From positions 1 to 55,918 of the forward strand of contig NZ_BPQM01000137.1 in assembly GCF_022179245.1 (NCBI RefSeq): a stretch of 55,918 bases of DNA, in the 5' to 3' direction. The notes under the pieces are model-generated. The model saw nothing but the letters and a program-made list of their open reading frames with translations, did not search any database and was not told where the DNA came from. How positions within the stretch are numbered: position 1 is the stretch's first letter; the number at the start of each line of letters is the position of its first letter. This stretch comes from Methylobacterium gregans (lineage in GTDB: Bacteria > Pseudomonadota > Alphaproteobacteria > Rhizobiales > Beijerinckiaceae). Below, piece after piece: positions 1 to 8,480 of this stretch. Made by a program: the position numbers and the translations under genes.

Positions 1-1262
1 ACCGGGTGCGGCTCGACGCGCCCTGGATCCGGCACAGCCTCGACCGCGCCTACGGGCTGATCGGCATCGCCCTGATGGCCGCCGCGGCGATCGCGCTGGC
101 TTTGGGCTACCGCGAAGGGCCGGATGGGCGGGCCGCGATGCTCGCCGGCACGATGCTGGCGGCGGTCGGCAACGGGGTGTTCGACTACCACGCGGCGCTC
201 GCGCGGGCGCGCTTCGACGGGCGGCTCTATCTCGGCCTGATGGCGGTGAAGAACGTGCTGGCCTTCGCGGGGATGGCCGGGGCCGCCTGGCTCCTCGTCC
301 ATCCGGCCTGGGTGCTGGCAGCGGCGGGCATCGGCCCGATCCTCTCGGTGCTGATGCTCTACGGTCCCCTGCGCGATCCGGTCTCGATCCCGGTCGGCGC
401 GCGGATCCGCACGACGTGGCGGCAGTTCCTGGCCTACGGCCTGCCCTTGATCGCGGCGACCGCGATCTACCAGCTCCTGCCCTTCCTCAACCGCGGCGTG
501 ATCGCGGCCCATGGGGGCTTCGCGGAGGCCGGCTACTTCGCGCTCGCCGCGGATGTCGCTGGCCGCAGCATCACCACGCTCGGCACGGCGCTCGACCTGC
601 TGCTGTTCCAGTTCGCGGTGCGCGCGGAGGAGCGGCACGGCCGGGCGGCGGCCGAGGCGCAGGTCGCGCAGAACGCCGCCGTGGTGGTCGCCCTGCTGCT
701 GCCCTGCGCGGTCGGCTTCTGGGCCGTGCTGCCGGCGATCCAGGGCCTCGTCGTGCCGGAGGCCTACCGCGGGCCCTTCGGCTTCTACGCCGGGCTGCTG
801 CTGCCGGGCCTCTTCTGCCTCGCGATCATGTTCTACGCACTCAACCCGGTCTTCCAGATCCGCCGCCGCACCCTGCCGGTGATCGCGGCAGCCGGCGCGG
901 GGCTCGCCGTCAACGGGATCGGCCTGCTCGTCCTGCCCGGCCTCGCCGGGCCGGCCGGCGTGCCGCTCGCGCAGACGCTCGGCCTCGGCACGGGCTGCGC
1001 CTGGCTCGGCTACCGGGCGCTCACCGGCCCCGACCGGCTGCGCCTGCCCTGGGGCGCGCTCCTGGCGGCCGCGGGCGCGAGCCTCGCCATGGGCGCCGCG
1101 CTGGCACCGCTGCGCCATCTCGAACCGGCCCGGGCTCTGGCGCTCCAGCTCCCGGTCGGCATCGCGCTCTACGGCGGGCTCGTCTGGATCTTCGACATCG
1201 CGGGCCTGCGCCGGATGGTCGAGGGGGCGCTGCGCCGCGCCCCGGCGGTCCCGGCGGAGTGA
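1..1262 (+). CDS. Oligosaccharide flippase family protein, 5' end cut by window
   Basis: This is the C-terminal part of an integral membrane protein of the MATE/Wzx polysaccharide flippase superfamily. The frame is open to the left edge; the GTG at 6 is only the first start-like codon, so the true start is probably outside the window. About 418 visible residues contain roughly ten hydrophobic helices separated by short arginine-rich loops, with a central cytoplasmic-looking stretch near residues 120-145 that precedes the second half, as in Wzx-like proteins. The family flips lipid-linked sugar units across the inner membrane for exopolysaccharide or O-antigen assembly. The substrate cannot be told from this fragment. 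Family assignment rests on helix pattern and general resemblance, without a diagnostic motif. Confidence 0.65.
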   Translation, partial: RVRLDAPWIRHSLDRAYGLIGIALMAAAAIALALGYREGPDGRAAMLAGTMLAAVGNGVFDYHAALARARFDGRLYLGLMAVKNVLAFAGMAGAAWLLVHPAWVLAAAGIGPILSVLMLYGPLRDPVSIPVGARIRTTWRQFLAYGLPLIAATAIYQLLPFLNRGVIAAHGGFAEAGYFALAADVAGRSITTLGTALDLLLFQFAVRAEERHGRAAAEAQVAQNAAVVVALLLPCAVGFWAVLPAIQGLVVPEAYRGPFGFYAGLLLPGLFCLAIMFYALNPVFQIRRRTLPVIAAAGAGLAVNGIGLLVLPGLAGPAGVPLAQTLGLGTGCAWLGYRALTGPDRLRLPWGALLAAAGASLAMGAALAPLRHLEPARALALQLPVGIALYGGLVWIFDIAGLRRMVEGALRRAPAVPAE

Positions 1263-1302
1263 CAGAGTGTCCGTTCCGCGACGCGGCCGCATGCAGCCTG
1301 CG

Positions 1303-1331
1303 CTTGAATCACCGGTATGATCCCGCATGAT
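1303..1331 (+). promoter_or_regulatory. Weak candidate promoter for glcEF
   Basis: CTTGAA at 1303-1308 is followed after 17 bases by CATGAT at 1326-1331. The -35 box fits the alphaproteobacterial CTTGAC consensus at five of six positions, but the -10 box is poor. It lies 60 bases before the glcE start in the 128-base gap after the flippase gene. Confidence 0.25.
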
Positions 1332-1390
1332 CCTGTCCTAAGAACGCCTCAAGAGTAGCGGCGAACGCCGTGGCGTCAGGGCAGGAAACG

Positions 1391-2566
1391 ATGGGTTCAT
1401 ACGAGCCTCGCGACGAGGACGAGGCCGCCGGCATGGTGCGCGAGGCCGCGGCGCGCGGCGCGCGGCTGCGGCTCGTGGGCGGCGACACCAAGGCGCGGCT
1501 CGGCCGCCCACCGCAGGACGAGGCCACGCTCTCGGCCCGGGGCCTCGCCGGGATCACCCTCTACGAGCCCGCCGAGATGGTGGTGGCGGCCCGCGCGGGC
1601 ACGCCGCTCGCCGAGGTGCAGGCGCTGCTCGCCGCCCGCAACCAGATGCTGCCCTTCGAGCCGATGGACCACCGGGCGCTGCTCGGCTCCACGGGCAAGC
1701 CCACCTTTGGGGCGGTGGCGGCGATCAACAATTCGGGTCCGCGCCGCATCAACGCGGGCGCGGCGCGCGACAGCCTGATCGGCGTGCGCTTCGTCAACGG
1801 GCGCGGCGAGGCGATCAAGTCGGGCGGGCGGGTGATGAAGAACGTCACCGGGCTCGACCTCGTGAAGCTGATGGCGGGCTCCTACGGCACGCTCGGTCTC
1901 CTCACCGAGGTGACCTTCAAGGTGCTGCCGGTCTCCGAGCGCGTCGCCACGCTCGTCTTCACGGGCCTCGACGACGCCCGCGCGGTCGATGCCTTGTCGG
2001 CGGCCCTCGGCTCGCCCTTCGAGCTGACCGGCGCCGCCCACCTGCCCGCCGGGCTGGATGGCGGAGAAGCCCGCACCCTGATGCGCCTGGAGGGCTTCTC
2101 GGACGCGATCGACTACCGGCTGGGCGAGCTGCGCCGCCTGCTCGGGCGCTTCGGCGCGCCGGAGGTGGTGGAGGCCGCCGACCTCTGGGCCCGGATCCGC
2201 GACGTCGTCCCCTTCGCCGGGACGGGCGCGGCGGTCTGGCGCCTCTCGACCGCGCCGACCCGCGGGCCGGCGCTGACGGCCGCGATCGCCCGGACGCTGC
2301 CCGCCCGCTGGTACTACGACTGGGGCGGCGGGCTCGTCTGGCTGGAGACCGCGGCCGAGGGGGATGCGGGCGCCGCCGCGATCCGCGCGGCCGTGAAGGC
2401 GCAGGGCGGCCACGCCACGCTGGTGCGCGCACCGGACGCGGTGCGTGCCGCCGTGCCGGTGTTCGAGCCGCTCGCCGAGCCCTTGTTGCGCGTGACACAG
2501 GGGATCAAGGCCGCCCACGACCCGGCCGGAATGTTCAACCCGGGCCGGATGTACCCGGGCGTTTGA
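1391..2566 (+). CDS. glcE: Glycolate oxidase subunit GlcE, FAD-binding
   Basis: GlcE is the FAD-binding accessory subunit of the membrane-associated glycolate oxidase GlcDEF, which oxidises glycolate to glyoxylate. The 391-residue protein has an N-terminal FAD_binding_4 (PCMH-type) fold with the segments RLVGGDTKARLG near residue 30 and SGGRVMKNVTGLDLVKLMAG near 140-160. The C-terminus has PAGMFNPGRMYPG, the usual FNPGR ending of the GlcD/GlcE family. I chose ATG 1391 over GTG 1370 because AGGA at 1383-1386 sits at a proper distance from it. The stop overlaps the first possible start of glcF, but the likely glcF start lies 45 bases downstream. No glcD gene is adjacent. Confidence 0.93.
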   Translation: MGSYEPRDEDEAAGMVREAAARGARLRLVGGDTKARLGRPPQDEATLSARGLAGITLYEPAEMVVAARAGTPLAEVQALLAARNQMLPFEPMDHRALLGSTGKPTFGAVAAINNSGPRRINAGAARDSLIGVRFVNGRGEAIKSGGRVMKNVTGLDLVKLMAGSYGTLGLLTEVTFKVLPVSERVATLVFTGLDDARAVDALSAALGSPFELTGAAHLPAGLDGGEARTLMRLEGFSDAIDYRLGELRRLLGRFGAPEVVEAADLWARIRDVVPFAGTGAAVWRLSTAPTRGPALTAAIARTLPARWYYDWGGGLVWLETAAEGDAGAAAIRAAVKAQGGHATLVRAPDAVRAAVPVFEPLAEPLLRVTQGIKAAHDPAGMFNPGRMYPGV

Positions 2567-2610
2567 GATATTTGGCCGCCCCCGCGGGGGCGAGGCTGAG
2601 GAACAGGACC

Positions 2611-3963
2611 GTGCAAACCAGTTTCAATCCCGCCCAGCTTGCCGACCCGGCGATGGCGGCCTCGGAAAAGATCCTGCGCACCTGCGTGCATTGCGGCTTC
2701 TGCACCGCGACCTGCCCGACCTACGTGCTGCTCGGCGACGAGCTCGATTCCCCGCGCGGGCGCATCTACCTGATCAAGGACATGCTGGAGGGCGGCAAGG
2801 CGGCCTCGGCCGAGGTGGTCAAGCACGTCGACCGCTGCCTCTCGTGCCTGTCCTGCATGACGACCTGCCCGTCGGGAGTGCATTACATGCACCTCGTCGA
2901 CCACGCCCGCGCGCATATCGAGAAGACCTACCGGCGCCCCACCGACGACCGCCTGATGCGGGCGCTCCTGGCCTTCGTGCTGCCGCACCGGGGCCGCTTC
3001 CGGCTGGCGCTGACGGCGGCCAGGCTCGGCCGGCCCTTCCGCGGCCTCGTCGCGCGCCTGCCCCGGGTCGGCAACCGGCTCGCCGCGATGCTCGACCTCG
3101 CCCCGGCCGCCCTCCCCCGGAACAACCCGACGAACCGGCCGGGCAGCTTCCCGGCTGCCGAAAGCGATGCCGTTGCCGGCGCGCCCCGCCGCCGTGTCGC
3201 GATGCTGCGCGGCTGCGCCCAGAGCGTGCTGCGCCCCGACTTCAACGAGGCGGCGATCCGCCTGCTCAACCGCCACGGCGTCGAGGTGGTGCACGCGGCC
3301 GAGGGCTGCTGCGGGGCGCTGACCCATCACATGGGCAAGGACCACGCCTCGCACGCCCAGGCCAAGCAGACGATCGACGCCTGGACGATGGAGATCGAGC
3401 GCGGCGGCCTCGACGCGATCCTGGTCACCGCCTCGGGCTGCGGCACCACAATCAAGGATTACGGCTTCATGTTCCGGGACGATCCGGCCTATGCCGAGAA
3501 GGCGGCCCGGATCTCGGCGCTCGCCAAGGACGTCACGGAATACGTGGCGGCCTTGGGCCTGATGGAGCCGGTGGTCGAGACCGACCTCGTGGTGGCCTAC
3601 CACTCGGCCTGCTCGATGCAGCACGGCCAGGGCATCCGCACCGAGCCGAAGGCGCTCCTGAAGCGGGCCGGCTTCACCGTGAAGGACGTGCCGGAGGGCC
3701 ATATCTGCTGCGGCTCGGCCGGCACCTACAACATCCTGCAGCCCGAGATCGCCGCCAAGCTCCGCGCCCGCAAGGTCGCCAACATCGAGCGCACGCGCCC
3801 CGATCTGATCGCCACCGGCAATATCGGCTGCGCCACCCAGATCGGCAAAGGCACCGACATCCCGATCGTTCACACGGTCGAGCTGCTCGACTGGGCGACC
3901 GGCGGCCCGAAGCCCGCGGCGCTGGAGCGGGTGCGCCGGGAGACGCTGGTCGCGGCGGAGTAG
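2611..3963 (+). CDS. glcF: Glycolate oxidase iron-sulfur subunit GlcF
   Basis: GlcF carries the iron-sulfur clusters that pass electrons from glycolate oxidation toward the quinone pool. The 450-residue protein has two ferredoxin-type 4Fe-4S motifs: C25, C28, C31 and C35 (CVHCGFCTATC), and C76, C79, C82 and C86 (CLSCLSCMTTC). These are followed by two cysteine-rich CCG domains marked by EGCCGALTHH and GHICCGSAGTYN, the typical GlcF/heterodisulfide-reductase-D layout. The GTG start at 2611 is preferred over the GTG at 2563: it is preceded by a GAGGAACAGG Shine-Dalgarno stretch and gives the MQTSFNPAQLADP N-terminus usual for GlcF. It is co-directional with glcE and probably co-transcribed. Confidence 0.95.
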   Translation: MQTSFNPAQLADPAMAASEKILRTCVHCGFCTATCPTYVLLGDELDSPRGRIYLIKDMLEGGKAASAEVVKHVDRCLSCLSCMTTCPSGVHYMHLVDHARAHIEKTYRRPTDDRLMRALLAFVLPHRGRFRLALTAARLGRPFRGLVARLPRVGNRLAAMLDLAPAALPRNNPTNRPGSFPAAESDAVAGAPRRRVAMLRGCAQSVLRPDFNEAAIRLLNRHGVEVVHAAEGCCGALTHHMGKDHASHAQAKQTIDAWTMEIERGGLDAILVTASGCGTTIKDYGFMFRDDPAYAEKAARISALAKDVTEYVAALGLMEPVVETDLVVAYHSACSMQHGQGIRTEPKALLKRAGFTVKDVPEGHICCGSAGTYNILQPEIAAKLRARKVANIERTRPDLIATGNIGCATQIGKGTDIPIVHTVELLDWATGGPKPAALERVRRETLVAAE

Positions 3964-3981
3964 CGGTCCGCGGCGTCCGGC

Positions 3982-4956
3982 TCAGAGCAGCTGATAGGTC
4001 ACGGGGATCCAGCGGTAGCCCGTGCCGGCCGGGACCACGTAGCCGAGGGAGGGGAAACTGGTGTGGTAGCCCGCGACCAGCAGCCCCTCGCGGGCGGCCA
4101 TGTCGTAGATCCGCTCCCGCGTCCGCGCGCCCGCCGCCTTGTCCATGTCGAACAGGGCGTGCCAGCCGGGCCGGGCGAGCGACGCGACTTCGTGGTGGGC
4201 GCAGTCGCCCCAGACGAGCAGGCGCTTGCCCTGGCTCTCGACATGGTAGGCGAGGTGGCCGGGCGTGTGGCCCGGGGCCGCCAGCGCGCGGATTCCCGGC
4301 ACGATCTCGGCGCCGTCCGCGACGAGGCGGGCGCGCGCGGCGAGCGGCAGGAGATGGCTGCGGAAGACCTGCGCCGATCGGTAGGCGTAGTCCTCCGGCG
4401 GGCCCCCGAGCCGCTCGGGCGCCCGCCAGAAGTCGAACTCCGCGGCGCCGACGACGAAGGTGGCTTGGGGGAAGGCGGCGCGCCCCGCCTCCATCAGGCC
4501 GCCGATATGGTCGGTGTGGCAATGCGTCAGGACCACGTGGGTGATCGCCTCGGGCTCGACGCCGATGGCGCGCAGCCGCGCCGCGAGCCGCCCGCCCGAG
4601 GGCCGCGGCACGAACCCGACGGCCCCGTTGCCGGTGTCGAACAGCACGCGCGCCCGCCCGGTCTCGACGAGGACGGGGGTGAAGCCCGGCTGGAAGCGGT
4701 CCGGCGGCAGGCGGTTCTCGCGCATCAGCTGCGCGACCTCGGCGCGCGGCCGGTCCTCGCCGACGATCGGCCAGGGCCCGTCGATCAGGCCGGCGGCGTC
4801 GAGGAGCATCGTGACCGCGAAGTCGCCGAGGGCGAAGCGGTAATGCGCCGCGGCCTCGAGCCCGGGCGGGCGCGGCTGCGCGACGGCGCGGGTCGGGGCG
4901 CCCAGAAGCGCGAGCGGCGCGGCCGCCGCGAGGTGGCGTCGGGTCAGGTCCGTCAT
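3982..4956 (-). CDS. Tat-exported metallo-beta-lactamase-fold hydrolase
   Basis: This 324-residue protein begins with a short Tat-like signal (TRRHLAAAA, then a hydrophobic stretch and AVAQ at about 24-27), so a folded, metal-loaded enzyme is probably exported to the periplasm. The zinc-binding motif THCHTDH lies at 144-150 (H145, H147, D149, H150). The later histidine segment GHTPGHLAYH and the WGDCAHH segment supply the remaining ligands. The family includes quorum-quenching lactonases, glyoxalase II-like and alkylsulfatase-like hydrolases; the substrate is not evident. ATG 4956 was chosen because the longer frame upstream has no signal peptide and overlaps the divergent regulator. It is transcribed divergently from the AraC gene at 5015, a common regulator-target arrangement. 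Confidence 0.85.
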   Translation of the reverse strand: MTDLTRRHLAAAAPLALLGAPTRAVAQPRPPGLEAAAHYRFALGDFAVTMLLDAAGLIDGPWPIVGEDRPRAEVAQLMRENRLPPDRFQPGFTPVLVETGRARVLFDTGNGAVGFVPRPSGGRLAARLRAIGVEPEAITHVVLTHCHTDHIGGLMEAGRAAFPQATFVVGAAEFDFWRAPERLGGPPEDYAYRSAQVFRSHLLPLAARARLVADGAEIVPGIRALAAPGHTPGHLAYHVESQGKRLLVWGDCAHHEVASLARPGWHALFDMDKAAGARTRERIYDMAAREGLLVAGYHTSFPSLGYVVPAGTGYRWIPVTYQLL

Positions 4957-5014
4957 CGTCCGATATCCTCCCGCGCGGCGGCCGGCTAGGATCGGGCCGC
5001 ACCGCTCCGGACGG

Positions 5015-5818
5015 ATGAGAGCGGAAACCGGGGGGCTGCGCTTGTACGAACCTGCTGCGCCGCGCGAGGGCGCCCTCGGCCCGGTCTGGCACGTGGCGGG
5101 CGCCCACACCTTCTTCGCCGGGCCGCTGCGCTACAACGCGGCCCACCAGCACGGCGCGCCGGTCTTCCTCGCCGGGCTCTACGGGCCCTTCCGCATCCGG
5201 GTTCGGGGCCAGGACTGGGCGCGGTGCCGGACGGCCCTCGTCCCGGCGGGCCTCCTGCACGAGCTCGACGTCGGCGGCGAGCCGCTGGGCGTCCTCTACC
5301 GCGAACCGGGCGCCACCGGCCCGGACGCGCTCGCGGCCCTCCTGAGCGGAACGACCGCGTGCGGCGGCGCTCTTCTCGGCGCGGACGGGGCGGTCGCGCC
5401 TCTGCGCGCCCTGTGGGAGGCCCGGGACGCGCCCCGCTGGGCCGGGGACGCGCTCGCCGATCTCACCGCCTTCTCCGGACGGCGCGGCGCGGGTGCCCGC
5501 GACGCCCGCATCCTGCGCGTCGTCGAGAGCCTGACCGCATGCCCCGACCCGGACCAGTCGGCCGCGCGCCTCGCGCAGGCGGTCGGCCTCTCGGAATCGC
5601 GCCTGCAGCACCTGTTCACGCGGGAGGTCGGCGTGCCCTTCCGGCGCTATCGGGCCTGGGCCCGGATGCGCCGGGCGATCGAGGCGGTGGTCGCGGGCGC
5701 GAACTTCACGGCGGCGGCCCACGCCTCCGGCTTTGCCGACCAAGCGCATTTCGCCCATGATTTCCGGCGGACGTTCGGGGCCCCGGCCTCGAACAGCCTG
5801 CTCGACATCCGACGCTGA
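5015..5818 (+). CDS. AraC family transcriptional regulator
   Basis: This 267-residue protein has an N-terminal cupin-like sensing region (roughly residues 20-110, with HQHGAP in the first strands) and a C-terminal double helix-turn-helix of the AraC/XylS type (about 168-262). The first helix-turn-helix contains LAQAVGLSESRLQHLFTREV; the second contains NFTAAAHASGFADQAHFAHD, close to the family signature. It probably activates a target in response to a small molecule. The 58-base gap to the divergent hydrolase gene at 4956 makes that gene the obvious candidate target, possibly together with the binding protein downstream at 5872. Effector unknown. Confidence 0.88.
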   Translation: MRAETGGLRLYEPAAPREGALGPVWHVAGAHTFFAGPLRYNAAHQHGAPVFLAGLYGPFRIRVRGQDWARCRTALVPAGLLHELDVGGEPLGVLYREPGATGPDALAALLSGTTACGGALLGADGAVAPLRALWEARDAPRWAGDALADLTAFSGRRGAGARDARILRVVESLTACPDPDQSAARLAQAVGLSESRLQHLFTREVGVPFRRYRAWARMRRAIEAVVAGANFTAAAHASGFADQAHFAHDFRRTFGAPASNSLLDIRR

Positions 5819-5871
5819 CGCCCTGCCGACGCGCCGCGGCCGGTCGGCGTCCAGAGAGGATCGATGCCATC

Positions 5872-6984
5872 ATGGCGTTTCGTGCCGCGCGCCATCTCGC
5901 GCTGGTTCTCATGACGGTCCCCGCCGCGGCCCCCGCCGCCGCGCAGGCGCCCGCGCCCGTGAAGATCGGCCTCTCCGCCCCGCTCACCGGACCGGACGCC
6001 GCCTTCGGGCAGGGCCTGCGGGCGGGCGCCGAGCAGGCGGTGGCCGAGATCAACCGGACGGGCGGCGCGGGCGGGCGGCGCCTCGCCCTCGTGGTGGCCG
6101 ACGACGCGGGCGACCAGCGGCAGGGCGCGATGGTCGCCCGGAAACTCCTCGGCGAGGGCGTGCGGCTCGTGGTCGGGCCGCTCGAATCCTCGGTCGTGGC
6201 CGCCGTGGCCCCGCTCTACGAGGCGGGCGGGGCCGTGGTGCTGACGCCGGGGGCGAGCTACCCGGCGCTGACCGCTCAAGGGTTGTGGAACCTGTTCCGC
6301 CTCGCTCCGGGCGACGCGCAGCAGGGCGCGGCGGCGGGCGCCTGGCTCGCGGGCCGGGACGGGCCGGTGGCGATCGTGCACGACCGCTCGACCTTCGGCC
6401 GCGCTCTCGCCGACGCCGTGTCGCGCACCCTGCGGGCCCGCGGCCGGCCGGAAGTGCTGTTCGAGAGCCTGCCTCGCGGCAGCCGCGATGCTGGCGACCT
6501 CGTCGGGCGGCTGAGGGCGGCGAACGTGCGGGCGGTGTATTTCGGCGGGTTCGGCGCCGAGGCCGCGGTGCTGGCGCGGGCGATGCGAGAGGCCGGGCTC
6601 GACGCGACGCTGGTCGGGAGCGACGGCCTCCGCGACCGCGACTTCGCCGCCGCGGGGCCGGCCGCCGAGGGCACGGTGATGACGGTCCTGCCCGACCGCC
6701 GGGCACCGGAGCCGCGCGGCAAGGCGCCCCCGCGCGGGCCGGAGGCAAACCTCGTGGCGGGCTCGGCCTACATGGCGGTCGAGGTGCTGGCACAGGGGCT
6801 GGCGCGGGCCCGCGGCCCGGACGGACGCAAAGTGGCCGAGGCCCTGCGCGCCGGGCCGGTCCGCACGAGCCTCGGCGAGGTCGCCTTCGACGGGCGCGGC
6901 GACCCGGGCAGCGACGGGGTCGGCCTGCGGGTCTGGCGCCGCACCCCGGACGGGCGCGTCGACTACGCGGGCAACGAGCCCTGA
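5872..6984 (+). CDS. ABC transporter substrate-binding protein (LivJ-like, Peripla_BP_6)
   Basis: This is a 370-residue exported type I periplasmic binding protein. A signal peptide spans about residues 1-25 (ending PAAAQA), followed by KIGLSAPLTGPDAAFGQG, the usual opening of branched-chain amino acid or amide binding proteins. Two lobes follow, with LVVGPLESSVVAAVAPLYE in the first and VGSDGLRDRDF in the second. Typically such proteins feed a LivHMGF-type ABC transporter, but no permease or ATPase gene is nearby, so it is an orphan that may use a remote transporter or act as a sensor. AGAGAGGA at 5852-5859 is the likely ribosome binding site, about 11 bases before the start. The upstream AraC gene may control it. 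Confidence 0.88.
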   Translation: MAFRAARHLALVLMTVPAAAPAAAQAPAPVKIGLSAPLTGPDAAFGQGLRAGAEQAVAEINRTGGAGGRRLALVVADDAGDQRQGAMVARKLLGEGVRLVVGPLESSVVAAVAPLYEAGGAVVLTPGASYPALTAQGLWNLFRLAPGDAQQGAAAGAWLAGRDGPVAIVHDRSTFGRALADAVSRTLRARGRPEVLFESLPRGSRDAGDLVGRLRAANVRAVYFGGFGAEAAVLARAMREAGLDATLVGSDGLRDRDFAAAGPAAEGTVMTVLPDRRAPEPRGKAPPRGPEANLVAGSAYMAVEVLAQGLARARGPDGRKVAEALRAGPVRTSLGEVAFDGRGDPGSDGVGLRVWRRTPDGRVDYAGNEP

Positions 6985-7210
6985 GACAACCGTCGCGATT
7001 CCTGTCGAGGAAAGCGGGGCTTGCAGGCTCGTGCCCGCCCGCATGCCTTGCCGCGAAACGCCGCTGCGATTACATCCGGGCGCGTCTGCCGCTCTCGTGG
7101 ACCGGTCCGTCGAGGATCGCTACCGCTGCGGCGACGTTCTAACCGATCGAGCCAGAAGACGCATGCATGCCGGAACGCCTGTTTCCAGACGGTCCGACTG
7201 GAGAAGGTGA

Positions 7211-7486
7211 ATGGCAAAAGAAGAATTGATGCAGTTCGACGGTCTCGTTCTCGAGATCCTGCCCGACGCGCGCTACCGGGTCCAGCTCGACCAGGGGCAC
7301 GAGATCGTGGCCTACACCGCCGGCAAGATGAAGAAGAACCGCATCAAGACGCTGGCCGGCGACCGCGTGACCGTCGAGATGTCGCCCTACGACCTCGAGA
7401 AGGGCCGCCTCGTGTTCCGCCACAAGGACGAGCGCTCCTCCGGTCCCCGCCCGCCCATGCGCGGCGGCCAGTTCCGCCGTCGCTGA
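7211..7486 (+). CDS. infA: Translation initiation factor IF-1 with C-terminal extension
   Basis: The protein is a single OB-fold (S1-type) domain that binds the ribosomal A site during initiation. It aligns without gaps to bacterial IF-1 over about 72 residues: MAKEELMQFDGLVLEILP at the start, GKMKKNRIKTLAGDRVTVE in the middle, and MSPYDLEKGRLVFRHK at the end of the domain. An extra basic, proline- and arginine-rich tail of about 19 residues (ending GGQFRRR) follows, so it is 91 residues long rather than about 72. A strong GGAGAAGG Shine-Dalgarno sequence precedes the ATG. The 226 bases upstream hold no gene and presumably its promoter and leader. It may be a second IF-1 copy alongside a standard one elsewhere. 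Confidence 0.95.
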   Translation: MAKEELMQFDGLVLEILPDARYRVQLDQGHEIVAYTAGKMKKNRIKTLAGDRVTVEMSPYDLEKGRLVFRHKDERSSGPRPPMRGGQFRRR

Positions 7487-7556
7487 CCCCGCGCTGAACG
7501 CGCCCGCCGCGGCCGGCTCCCGGGCGGGCCGCGCCTACCTGCTCCTCCTCTTCACG

Positions 7557-8465
7557 ATGCTGGTCTGGGCCGGCAACGTGGTCGCGGCCCGCTGGGCCCC
7601 CGGGCAGGTCTCCCCCCAGGCCCTCACGACCCTGCGCTGGCTCTTCCCCAGCCTGATCCTCGCGGTGATCGCGCGGCGCCATGTCCTGGCCGACCGCGTG
7701 GTCCTGCGCCGCGCCTGGCCACGCATCCTCGTGATGGGTGCAATCGGCTACACGGTCTACGCGAGCCTGTTCTACGCCGCGGGCGCCCATACGAGCGCCG
7801 TCAACATCGCCCTGCTGCAGGGGGCGATCCCCATTCTGGTCCTGCTCCTGAACTTCCTGGCCTATCGGCAGCCGGTCTCCTGGGGCCAGGGCCTCGGCGT
7901 CGGGGTGACGCTGCTCGGCGTGGCCGTGGCCGCCTCCCACGGCGATCTCGACCTCCTGCTCACGCTCGGCTTCAACCGCGGCGACCTGCTGATGCTGATG
8001 GCCTGCCTGCTCTACGCCGGCTACACGGTCGCGCTGGCGACCCGGCCGAAGGTCTCGGGCCTCGCCTTCTTCGCGGCGCTCGCCTTCGCGGCCTTCGTCA
8101 CCTCGCTACCGCCGCTCGCCGCCGAGTGGGCCATGGGCCGCCTCCTCTGGCCGACGCCGACCGGCTGGCTGATCGTCGCCTACGTGGCGCTCGGGCCCTC
8201 GCTCACCTCGCAGCTCACCTTCCTCACGGCGGTCGAGCTGATCGGCCCGAACCGGGCCGGCCTCTTCATCAACCTCGTGCCGATCTTCGGCGCCGGGCTC
8301 GCGGTGCTGATCCTGGGCGAGCCCTTCGACGGGGCCGACGCGCTGGCGCTCGCGCTGGTGCTCGGCGGCATCGCCTGCGCCGAGCGGCTGCGCCCGCGAA
8401 GTGTTCCGCCGGTTCTGCCGCCCGCGGAGATCGTCACGCCCCGGCCGCCGGTCGGCCGGGGCTGA
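7557..8465 (+). CDS. DMT/EamA family transporter
   Basis: This inner membrane protein consists of two EamA repeats, with nine complete predicted helices from the ATG at 7557. The repeats are visible as AYLLLLF...WAGNVVAARWAPGQVSP with LTTLRWLFPSLILAVIARR in the first half, and GPSLTSQLTFLTAVELIGPNRAGLF with FGAGLAVLILGEPF in the second. The family exports metabolites or drugs; the substrate is unknown. The frame is open upstream of the ATG and encodes the hydrophobic AYLLLLFT that would complete helix one. No ATG, GTG or TTG exists there, only a CTG at 7494, so the annotated start may be too short. It follows infA after about 70 bases. Confidence 0.88.
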   Translation: MLVWAGNVVAARWAPGQVSPQALTTLRWLFPSLILAVIARRHVLADRVVLRRAWPRILVMGAIGYTVYASLFYAAGAHTSAVNIALLQGAIPILVLLLNFLAYRQPVSWGQGLGVGVTLLGVAVAASHGDLDLLLTLGFNRGDLLMLMACLLYAGYTVALATRPKVSGLAFFAALAFAAFVTSLPPLAAEWAMGRLLWPTPTGWLIVAYVALGPSLTSQLTFLTAVELIGPNRAGLFINLVPIFGAGLAVLILGEPFDGADALALALVLGGIACAERLRPRSVPPVLPPAEIVTPRPPVGRG

Positions 8466-8480
8466 TGCTGGCGTGTCGGC

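Noticed and set aside
2691..4544. Long open frame of 617 codons overlapping glcF
   Set aside because: It reads glcF out of frame and then runs antisense through the hydrolase gene. Arginine/proline-rich composition is typical of GC-rich shadow frames; no domain was seen.
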